Shown here piece after piece: positions 53,446 through 59,837 of a DNA stretch of 59,837 nucleotides (positions are counted from its first letter, which is position 1; every line of letters starts with the position of its first letter). The position numbers and the translations under genes are program-made. The notes below the pieces were generated by a model. That model was given only the letters and a program-made list of their open reading frames with translations, made no database searches and was not told the DNA's origin. Origin of the DNA: Candidatus Poribacteria bacterium (GTDB lineage: Bacteria > Poribacteria > WGA-4E > WGA-3G); assembly GCA_022823085.1 (NCBI GenBank), contig JAJDXV010000085.1, forward strand, positions 1 to 59,837, written 5' to 3'.

Positions 53446-53682
53446 CTAAACGCCATCGGGAACGCCGGAAACATCATCTCTTGACCTCTTCGATTCCAAC
53501 TCAGGTTTGAGAATCAACCCGCCTTTTTTGTCCCTTATGAAGTTCCCATCTTCGTCTGTTAAATAGTTTTTTCGTTTTTGTTGTTCAATATCCTCAAGTA
53601 ATGCTTTTGCATTATAGTTGAACTTTGCAGCCCATTCTTCCCGAATCCGATGGATTTCGTCAATAATTGGATCTTTCCACAT
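53446..53682 (-). CDS. Small hypothetical, possible antitoxin
   Basis: 78 residues (MWKDPIIDEIHRIREEWAAKFNYNAKALLEDIEQQ). TGGAGGAT precedes the ATG. I recall this family as common beside toxin genes in cyanobacteria and Poribacteria but not characterised. No toxin partner is directly next to it. Confidence 0.6.
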   Translation of the reverse strand: MWKDPIIDEIHRIREEWAAKFNYNAKALLEDIEQQKRKNYLTDEDGNFIRDKKGGLILKPELESKRSRDDVSGVPDGV

Positions 53683-53777
53683 GCTGAAAATCCTCCATTG
53701 TTTTTGACATACGGATTACCTCAGTTACCCATCTTGCCTTTACAAACAATTACGGTTGCATCTAACAAGGAAAAAAT

Positions 53778-53996
53778 GGGTGTGTAAATATTCTAACAGC
53801 ATTACCCTATCGGAGCGATCTAAGACATAGCACTCCGCTGGAGTGCATTTACCAATGACATCTGACACTATAGACATATCACGCCTCTGGCGTGAGAAGA
53901 ACCTAACCTATCCAAAAGACTCTTTGCTCCAGCGGAGCAATATGTCTATAGAATAGGCATTGCCAACGGGCTGCACTCCAGCGGAGTGCTATGTGT
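53778..53996 (+). repeat. Structured 220-base repeat, copy B
   Basis: Opposite orientation to copy A (47104-47323). Same order of palindromes: GCACTCC/GGAGTGC (53830-53846), CACGCC/GGCGTG, TTGCTCC/GGAGCAA and GCACTCC/GGAGTGC (53973-53989), with TATAGACATA (53869-53878) and TATGTCTATA (53941-53950) enclosing the middle ones. It fills most of the 53683-54100 gap. Confidence 0.85.
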
Positions 53997-54048
53997 AAAA
54001 ATTGTCGAAACCTTAGTTTATGTAGCAGAAATGTGAAAAAATCGGTCT

Positions 54049-54075
54049 CCTTGCTCCAGCGGAGCAACAGGTCTA
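54049..54075. repeat. Fragment of the structured repeat
   Basis: CCTTGCTCCAGCGGAGCAAC then GGTCTATAG, matching only the TTGCTCC/GGAGCAA arm and following TCTATAG of copies A and B. It may be a partial third copy. Confidence 0.6.
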
Positions 54076-54100
54076 TAGAAGCTTGAACTATCCGCTTAAA

Positions 54101-54508
54101 TCAAGATAGGTGCGGTTCAGCGACTTGCTCCACGCCTTTATCCAGAGTCGGTTTTACGTCTGTTTTGTCTTTACTCTCGGCTTCAAAACTGTGGCCTGTG
54201 TCTGCTATGGGTTCAATCAAAAGTTGACATCCTAACGCGTTGAGGATGGTAACGAGCATATCAATCCGTGGTGCTTCGTCGCTGGACAGAATATCGGAAA
54301 GTGATTCTGAATCGATTCCGGTTTTCTTAGCGAGCACGGAAATCCCGCCCTGCGATTCCACAATGGTCTGTAATGCAAGTAGCAGCAAAGGCGTGTCACC
54401 GTCAACTTGGTATTCTTCAAGCGAGAATGTGAGATACCGAATTGCCGCCTCTTGATCAGCAGCAAACCGCTCAGTTAGATATGCGCGCCATGTTCTCAAT
54501 TTTCTCAT
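54101..54508 (-). CDS. HTH antitoxin of a HigBA/RelE-type pair
   Basis: 135 residues. HTH of the addiction-module antidote type: TIVESQGGISVLAKKTGIDSESLSDILSSDEAPRIDMLVTILNALG (about 48-95). Starts with ATG overlapping the toxin stop by 4 bases. Binds the toxin and probably the operator. The last 35 residues are a polar tail. A degenerate repeat fragment precedes the gene's 3' flank. Confidence 0.8.
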   Translation of the reverse strand: MRKLRTWRAYLTERFAADQEAAIRYLTFSLEEYQVDGDTPLLLLALQTIVESQGGISVLAKKTGIDSESLSDILSSDEAPRIDMLVTILNALGCQLLIEPIADTGHSFEAESKDKTDVKPTLDKGVEQVAEPHLS

Positions 54509-54843
54509 TGTTGTGTCTCCCTATATTCTAACCAATAGTTTTTTGCACGTTCAATATCCCGTGCTTGCGATGATTTATCACCACCGCAAAGCAAAAGTAC
54601 AATTGTGTTATCCACTTCCCCAAAATAAACACGACAGCCTGCTCCAAAATGGATACGAAGCTCAAAAACGCCACCACCGACAGTTCTGCAATCGCCAAAA
54701 TTGCCAAGCATGAACCTATCAAGCCGCTTTTGAATTCTATCCTGTGTCTCACGATTCTGAATTGATTCAAACCATTCGGTGAAAGGTTCTCGCCCATTCG
54801 GTGTCTGGTAGAATTGTAGTTCTCTTGGATGTATATTCCGCAT
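54505..54843 (-). CDS. RelE/HigB-type toxin (Gp49-like)
   Basis: 112 residues: YQTPNGREPFTEWFESIQNRETQDRIQKRLDRFMLGNFGDCRTVGGGVFELRIHFGAGCRVYF, LLLCGGDKSSQARDIERAKNYW. Ribosome-dependent mRNase fold. The toxin precedes the antitoxin, the HigBA order, with 4-base overlap. No strong ribosome binding site at the ATG (54843). Confidence 0.85.
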   Translation of the reverse strand: MRNIHPRELQFYQTPNGREPFTEWFESIQNRETQDRIQKRLDRFMLGNFGDCRTVGGGVFELRIHFGAGCRVYFGEVDNTIVLLLCGGDKSSQARDIERAKNYWLEYRETQQ

Positions 54844-54985
54844 TGTTGATTATCGTTTATCCATGAAACTCCGTTCGTTTGTTACGATCAGCGTCTCCGA
54901 AGACTACAATAGTTTGTGCTAAATATAATAGCACATTCATCAATTTAGATCAAATGACTTATAGCATTCGACATTCAGCAGAAAA

Positions 54986-55006
54986 GGCGCGCTTACAAAG
55001 CGCGCC
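54986..55006 (-). terminator. Hairpin ending the tricorn gene
   Basis: GGCGCGCTT/AAGCGCGCC with a 3-base loop, 25 bases beyond the stop at 55031; on the minus strand TTTTC follows. A short T-run, so moderate. The rest of 54844-55030 shows nothing. Confidence 0.6.
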
Positions 55007-55030
55007 TACCAAGTATTGTCGAAATATTTT

Positions 55031-58000
55031 CTACTCCGCTTTCGGTAGTGTAGGCAATGTCAAACGTGGACGCTCACCGAAATCGGGGAGCTGCGGTGGG
55101 TTCTCCGCCATCTGTCGGAGGAGTTCCGCAATTGCACGGTCGAGCTGCGGATCGGCTTCTGTGTCGTAATCCTGCGGACGATAGTCCACTTCAATATCGG
55201 GGTCCGTGCCGTAGTTCTCGACACTCCAACCGACATCAACAAACCAGAACGAATACTCCGGTTGCGTCGTTCCGCCGCCATCTACAAACGGATGGTGCGG
55301 CGAGATACCGATGACACCTCCCCAGGTCCGTTTACCAATCAGCAACCCCAGTTCCATGAGTTTGAAGCAGTGCGAGAAGATATCGCCATCGGAACCGGCG
55401 TTCTCGTTGGTCACGGCGACGATCGGACCCAAGACGGAAGCGTCTGGATACGGATGCGGCGTACCCCAACGCGGCACGTCATACCCGATGCGGCGACGAG
55501 ATAATTTCTCTAAAAGCAGTTGTGAGACGTGTCCACCGCCGTTGTAACGTACGTCAACCAACAGACCGGGATAACTTACCTCAGCGAGAAAACCGCGGTG
55601 GAACTCTGCATATCCGCGCCTTCCCATGTCAGGGATATGGATGTACCCGACTTTACCGTCCGTTTTTTCATGGACATACCGTCTGTTGCTGGATACCCAT
55701 TCCCGATACCGAAGTTCTCTCTCGCTTCCGAGGACCTTGAGTGTTACATCCCGTTTTTCACCATCGCTCGCATTCTGGAACGTCGCTTGTACCTCTTGAT
55801 TCGCGAGATTAACGAGACATTCTCCCGGCGAGACGGTCTCGCTGACCTGTTGTCCGCCGATAGCGAGTAGAATATCGCCCTCCGTGACGTTAACCCCCGG
55901 GGCGTTGAGTGGTGAATCTTTCGACGCTTCCCATACATCTCCGTGTGGAATATGCGTGATACGATACCCGCTGTTTTCCGCGTCGTAAGCGAAATCTGCG
56001 CCGAGAAACCCCTGTGCATAATTCGGCGAACTCCGATAATCGCCACCCATCTCATACGCATGTGAGGTGCCGAGTTCGCCCTGCATCTCCCACATTAGGT
56101 CGGAAAACTCGCCGCGCGTCGCGATCCGATCAAGGAGTGGTAGATAACGTTGGTAAACGTGTTCCCAATCTACGCCGGACATATCTTCTGTCCAGAAGAA
56201 ATCGCGCTGAAGTCGCCACGCCTCACGATACATCTGGTGCCACTCGGCTGTCGGTACAATGGAGGCTCGGATACGACCGAGATTGATCCAACCGGTTTGG
56301 CGATTTGAACCGCCTGCGCTCTTAGACTTTTCGCCTTCCACCTTTTTACCAGCCTTGATAACACGCAACCGGTTTCCAGACGAATAGACGAGGGTTTTTG
56401 CGTCGCCAGAGAGCCGGAAGTTGTTAATACCGGAAACCAATGTATCCTTCTTCTGTTCCTTGAAGTCGTAGACGTGCAGTGTGCCTCTCGGTCTATTCTC
56501 GCTATCGTCACTCGGTGTCGCGTCCTCTCCTGGGAAAGAAGTGAAAATCACTTTACCTTCAATACCGGCAATCCGTCCGTAGCGTCCGCGTGGATACGGA
56601 AAGGCGACGACGCGTTGTGAAATGCCGTCTAAATCTATGGTAATCGGTTCCGGTTTATCCTTCTTCTCTGACTTCTCGTCAGATGCTTTATCCTCTTCGT
56701 CCTGCTTCTTCTCTTCTTCTTCTTCATCCTTATCTTCCTTCTCCTCCTCAAGCGGGTGCGGTTCCGGGACGAACGGATTTCCTAACGTCTTCTGCAAAGT
56801 TACCAGTAACGGACGCATCGCCGTTGGGAAGCCGAGATCGAAGTGGAGCGCATCATATACCGGATTGAATTCTCGATAAGAGAGAAAATAGAGATATTTT
56901 CCGTCTGGATCCCACGCCGGGGCGAAATCGTTGAATTCAGGTTCGGTAACGAGGCAGGTCTCACCTGTTTCAATATTACAGAGTTTGATAGATCGGGTCG
57001 TTTCGGTGGGTGAAAAACTATAGGCGCACCACTTACCGTCAGGCGACCACGCGACATCTCGGATACCACGATAATGACCTTTGTCGAGTACTCGATGTTC
57101 GCGCGTCTCTAAATCAATGTGCAAAAGCTCGAGACGGTGATTGACGAGCAGCAGTCGATCATTTTCATCGTCTCCAGTTTTCGGAGAGACCGCAAGTTGA
57201 CGCACATGTCCAATGTCGAGATCATCGAGACGGACGACATCAGCACTCCCATCCCGGGTGTGGATTTCGAGTGCCTCTTCACCGGCAGCGTCCGAAACCG
57301 TAACGAGGCGTTTGCCGTCATTGAGCCACTGTGTTAAGCGGTAGCGGATGCCATCCCGTTCACCGTGCTGAAGAACCGCACCCTCCCAATTCGCCATCGT
57401 GAAAAGTTTACCGCGAACCGCCAATGCCAAAGCGTGCCCGTCCGGTGTGAGTGCAAACTCTTGCAGGTACGCCGACGCATTGACGAATTTCCGTTGTCGC
57501 TGGATACGTGGACTTCTGAAGTCAACATCGACGCGGTTTTCAGTGTCGTTCTCAATATCGTAAACGAACAGATCCGCGCCAGCGTGATAGACGATCCGTT
57601 GCCCGTCTGTTTGCGCCGTGCGACAATAATAGGTATCTTGGTGTGTGTGGCGTTGAATGTCTTCACCAGTAGGTAGACAAGAGTAGATATTACCGACCCC
57701 TTCGTGGTCAGAGATGAAGTAGATACGTTCGCCGACCCATATAGGTGTCGTGTAATTGCTATCCACAGGATTGAGCGGTTGAAATTGCCCATCCCCTTCG
57801 ATGTCTACCCAGAGTTGACCTGCTGTACCGCCGCGGTAGCGTTTCCAACGCGCGGGTTCCCGCGTGAGTCTACCGATGACAACGCCGCCGGTCTCACCGA
57901 AGTCGATATGGTTTGCGGGACCGTACGATAGGCGTTGCGGCTCCCCGCCTTCTGCGCTAATTTTCCATAGCCACGGATCAAACGCTAAACCTGCGTTACT

Positions 58001-58306
58001 TGAATAGAGAATATGCTTTCCGTCGGCATCCCAATCGACAATAGATGCGTTACCACCTTGATAGGTGAGTCGCTTCGCTTCACCACCGAGAGCAGGCATG
58101 ATGTAGACCTCAGCAGGCCCTTCCTCACGTCCCGAAAAAGCGAGTTGTTCACCATCGGGTGATAGGCGTGGTGAGCCGACGGTTCCGAGGTTCGACGTGA
58201 GTCGTCGGGCGATCCCGCCTTCAACGGGTACTGTCCATAAATCGTCCTCACACACAAAAACAATGGTATCTTGACAAATTGTTGGCGCTCTATAATATCC
58301 TGACAT
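55031..58306 (-). CDS. Tricorn-type serine protease (S41 family)
   Basis: 1091 residues, near the size of the archaeal enzyme. Cuts oligopeptides released by the proteasome or other ATP-dependent proteases. N-terminal propellers (LSPDGEQLAFSGREE, AWSPDGKWCAYSF...), an acidic low-complexity linker near 515-550 (EEEKEDKDEEEEEKKQDEED), then a PDZ-containing catalytic half. Catalytic residues by comparison with tricorn: His in GTSHAYEMGGDYR (about 750), Ser972 and Asp973 in NENAGSDGDIF, Glu1030 in WSVENYG; the Ser-Glu distance of 58 equals that of tricorn (965-1023). No signal peptide, so cytoplasmic. Ends the leftward pair with the ABC ATPase. Confidence 0.92.
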   Translation of the reverse strand: MSGYYRAPTICQDTIVFVCEDDLWTVPVEGGIARRLTSNLGTVGSPRLSPDGEQLAFSGREEGPAEVYIMPALGGEAKRLTYQGGNASIVDWDADGKHILYSSNAGLAFDPWLWKISAEGGEPQRLSYGPANHIDFGETGGVVIGRLTREPARWKRYRGGTAGQLWVDIEGDGQFQPLNPVDSNYTTPIWVGERIYFISDHEGVGNIYSCLPTGEDIQRHTHQDTYYCRTAQTDGQRIVYHAGADLFVYDIENDTENRVDVDFRSPRIQRQRKFVNASAYLQEFALTPDGHALALAVRGKLFTMANWEGAVLQHGERDGIRYRLTQWLNDGKRLVTVSDAAGEEALEIHTRDGSADVVRLDDLDIGHVRQLAVSPKTGDDENDRLLLVNHRLELLHIDLETREHRVLDKGHYRGIRDVAWSPDGKWCAYSFSPTETTRSIKLCNIETGETCLVTEPEFNDFAPAWDPDGKYLYFLSYREFNPVYDALHFDLGFPTAMRPLLVTLQKTLGNPFVPEPHPLEEEKEDKDEEEEEKKQDEEDKASDEKSEKKDKPEPITIDLDGISQRVVAFPYPRGRYGRIAGIEGKVIFTSFPGEDATPSDDSENRPRGTLHVYDFKEQKKDTLVSGINNFRLSGDAKTLVYSSGNRLRVIKAGKKVEGEKSKSAGGSNRQTGWINLGRIRASIVPTAEWHQMYREAWRLQRDFFWTEDMSGVDWEHVYQRYLPLLDRIATRGEFSDLMWEMQGELGTSHAYEMGGDYRSSPNYAQGFLGADFAYDAENSGYRITHIPHGDVWEASKDSPLNAPGVNVTEGDILLAIGGQQVSETVSPGECLVNLANQEVQATFQNASDGEKRDVTLKVLGSERELRYREWVSSNRRYVHEKTDGKVGYIHIPDMGRRGYAEFHRGFLAEVSYPGLLVDVRYNGGGHVSQLLLEKLSRRRIGYDVPRWGTPHPYPDASVLGPIVAVTNENAGSDGDIFSHCFKLMELGLLIGKRTWGGVIGISPHHPFVDGGGTTQPEYSFWFVDVGWSVENYGTDPDIEVDYRPQDYDTEADPQLDRAIAELLRQMAENPPQLPDFGERPRLTLPTLPKAE

Positions 58307-58381
58307 TAACCCCTCCGTGTTAGGTGTTAGAGAAATAGAATAGAAAAACAGAAAAATAAAAGTAGGGCGTAAGCCTTGTAA

Positions 58382-59293
58382 CTATCCACTCCTTTTTAAC
58401 CGACCGACGCGTTTGGCATACCGTTCACCGAGATGGAAGACCCAAAACCCGATCGGAATGAGTAGAATTCCTATGAGTGCGATAAAGACATCTTCCAATG
58501 TTGTGGACGCGCCGTTCTCTGATGGCGTATTGGCGATGAGTTCTTTAACGGTTCCCTCAGCGATAAACCGTCCGTTATCAATAATTGCGATTCTATCACA
58601 CAACCTCTCTGCTTCAGCCATATCGTGTGTTGTTAGGAGAATCACTGCATTCCGGTCTTGACGGATATCCTCAATAAAGGCTTGTACGTCGCGCTTCGAC
58701 TTCGGATCGAGTCCTGTTGTGGGTTCATCGAGTAGGAGCAGCATCGGTGTCGTTAGGAGTGCGCGTGCGATCGCCACCTTCTGTTGCATCCCGCGTGAGA
58801 GTTGCTCCATCTCTTCGTCCATCCGATCCGCATCGAAACCGAGTCTCTCTAAAATCTGTCTCGCTTTTCGCTCGGCTTGCGGCGCGGGGATACCGTAGAG
58901 TCGGGCAGCGTAAATCAGGTTTTCTGCTGAAGAGAGGCGTTTGAAAAAGGAGGCTTCGACGGAGACACGATTCATCACCTGTCTCACCTTCAGGCTATGC
59001 GTCACAACATCGTCTCCGAAAACGTGAATACTCCCTGAATCCGGCAGCAGTAGCGTCGAAATGAGGCGAATCAGGGTCGATTTCCCGGAACCGTTCGCAC
59101 CGAGTATCCCATAGATTTCACCGATGTTAACCTCAAGCGTAATGTCGTCAACTGCCTTGATGACCTCTTTCTCCCGCTTGAAAAGGCTGTAAATCTTTTG
59201 ATGAAAACGTAATTTTTCCTTTGACCGCTTGGTTCGGCGAAAATGTTTCGTTACCCCGCGAACAGCCAAACCATGGATGAGGTTTTCCAACAC
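58382..59293 (-). CDS. ABC transporter ATPase with a permease-type C-terminal membrane tail
   Basis: 303 residues from GTG 59293 (AAAGGAA upstream); the open frame to 59521 lacks similarity. DrrA-like ATPase: Walker A GANGSGKSTL (65-74), signature LSRGMQQKVAIARALL, Walker B LLLLDEPTTGLDP, H-loop TTHD, and the usual end TLEDVFIAL. But instead of stopping there it continues IGILLIPIGFWVFHLGERYAKRVGRLKRSG, a membrane helix and tail typical of the end of an ABC-2 permease. So either a deletion joined ATPase and permease, or this is a tail-anchored ATPase. Confidence 0.88.
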   Translation of the reverse strand: MLENLIHGLAVRGVTKHFRRTKRSKEKLRFHQKIYSLFKREKEVIKAVDDITLEVNIGEIYGILGANGSGKSTLIRLISTLLLPDSGSIHVFGDDVVTHSLKVRQVMNRVSVEASFFKRLSSAENLIYAARLYGIPAPQAERKARQILERLGFDADRMDEEMEQLSRGMQQKVAIARALLTTPMLLLLDEPTTGLDPKSKRDVQAFIEDIRQDRNAVILLTTHDMAEAERLCDRIAIIDNGRFIAEGTVKELIANTPSENGASTTLEDVFIALIGILLIPIGFWVFHLGERYAKRVGRLKRSG

Positions 59294-59358
59294 TTTGATT
59301 CCTTTCACTGAACTAAATGTCGCCTTAAACTGTTGACATCCTATAAACTTTTTTATCT

Positions 59359-59453
59359 CAGAACTTACGCCGTGTCCTTGCTGGCAAGGTTCAAAACCTC
59401 GCCAGCGATGTGTGGTAATCACTGTTCGTAAGATAATTGCGTAAACCCTATAA
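59359..59453. repeat. Degenerate MITE-like sequence
   Basis: AGAACTTACGC near 59360 and TTGCGTAAACCCT near 59438-59450 resemble the ends of the 121-bp MITE (AGGACTTACGCA) with several changes; the interior does not match. In the 59294-59646 gap this is the only structure I see, and a weak one. Confidence 0.3.
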
Positions 59454-59646
59454 ATATTATAGTGCAAGTTGCCACAAAAGCAAGGGATATGGAAACCTTC
59501 TCTTCTTGTTTTGCGTAACATTTACACGTTAATGGCACTTCCATAAAGGCACAACTAGCAAAGCGAATACAATCTAACAAGTTTAGGCGGCAACTTGGAT
59601 AGAAACACCACAATCATCAGGACAGTACATATAGGAGAAGCATAAA

Positions 59647-59698
59647 ATGAATTCAAAAACCAAAATTTCGTTAATCCAAGAAGCAGAAGCCCAATTAT
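59647..59698 (+). pseudogene. Start of a gene apparently interrupted by the IS element
   Basis: ATG 59647 with TAGGAG 10 bases upstream begins MNSKTKISLIQEAEAQL, and the reading frame meets the IS end (TG at 59699) after 17 codons. In the IS it runs on without sense and stops before long. A good ribosome binding site and plausible start suggest a real gene cut by the insertion; the rest would be beyond the right edge. Confidence 0.45.
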
Positions 59699-59837
59699 TG
59701 TACTGCCATCGGTTTTTTAGACCACTGTCTAAACCAAGATTGTGCTATAATACAATCTTACTGAAAGGAGAAACCGATGGCGAAACGAAAACGCAGAAGA
59801 TTCACGCCCGAGTTTAAAGCGGAGGTCGTTCTTGAGG
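59699..59837 (+). mobile_element. Left end of an IS3-type insertion sequence
   Basis: Begins TGTACTGCCATCGG at 59699 (TG end as in IS3 family), then a TATAAT box (59746-59751), and the start of orfA at 59777. A perfect 7-base palindrome TTTAGAC-CACT-GTCTAAA (59716-59733) covers the -35 position and may be where the transposase represses itself. The element leaves the window. Confidence 0.65.
59777..59837 (+). CDS. IS3-family transposase OrfA, N-terminus
   Basis: 20 codons to the edge: MAKRKRRRFTPEFKAEVVLE, the conserved start of IS3-type OrfA proteins (HTH_Tnp_1), which bind the element ends; OrfAB made by frameshifting catalyses transposition. AAAGGAG lies 7-8 bases before the ATG. Confidence 0.88.
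   Translation, partial: MAKRKRRRFTPEFKAEVVLE

Overview
Most likely a member of the Candidatus Poribacteria (or a close, metagenome-derived relative). This assignment is by recognition of gene style, not by a search. It rests on several phytanoyl-CoA dioxygenase-like proteins, a sigma factor/WD40 fusion, a LamG-type exported protein, a xylose-isomerase-like TIM barrel, tricorn protease, many orphan PIN/RelE modules and dense small palindromic repeats in every gap. Signals are bacterial: near-consensus -35/-10 boxes with 17-base spacers, GGAGG ribosome binding sites, and frequent GTG and TTG starts.

Layout. 1-7.6 kb: a gene running off the left edge with its own strong promoter, a sigma-region-4 protein, an ECF sigma factor fused to 14 WD40 repeats, a decayed ABC-2 permease, a frameshifted protein, then a leftward infA / rsgA / acetyltransferase group. 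8-13 kb: a PhyH dioxygenase, a DMT transporter, a PIN-toxin pair, two cell-surface-type genes and tRNA-Arg(CCG). 13.3-18.2 kb: SMP-30, dut, thyA, a lipoprotein, folA and nagA, which is a dTMP/folate group. 18.2-38.3 kb: one uninterrupted rightward str-S10-spc-alpha supercluster (rpsL to rplQ) behind one consensus promoter and a leader with an internal terminator, closed by a strong terminator. rpmD is missing, and infA, adk and map are not after secY. A 260-base array of direct and inverted repeats sits between rpsM and rpsK.

38.3-46 kb is accessory: a FadL-like outer membrane protein, a Tyr-rich lipoprotein, an ECF sigma factor, then a rightward cluster of exported proteins. Within it I find a gene no ordinary ORF search would report: a 94-residue lipoprotein with a heavy-metal-associated (HMA) fold, whose first metal-binding Cys is an in-frame UGA (UxxC). 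A hairpin with a GGUCU loop, closely like the SECIS element of E. coli fdhF, lies 22 bases after the UGA. The cluster continues with a Gly/Ser-linked Cys-rich exported protein and a GspC-like protein; a membrane cytochrome with three CxxCH motifs follows. This is the most likely undescribed system in the window.

46-59.8 kb: a LamG protein and a ThuA-like protein sharing a C-terminal tail, a TIM-barrel isomerase, a second PhyH enzyme, an ABC-2 permease, an acetate-kinase-like enzyme, a toxin-antitoxin cluster, tricorn protease, an ABC ATPase ending in a permease-type membrane tail, and an IS3-type element at the right edge that appears to interrupt a gene. This part holds two 121-bp MITEs with 6-bp target duplications and two oppositely oriented copies of a ~220-bp structured repeat.
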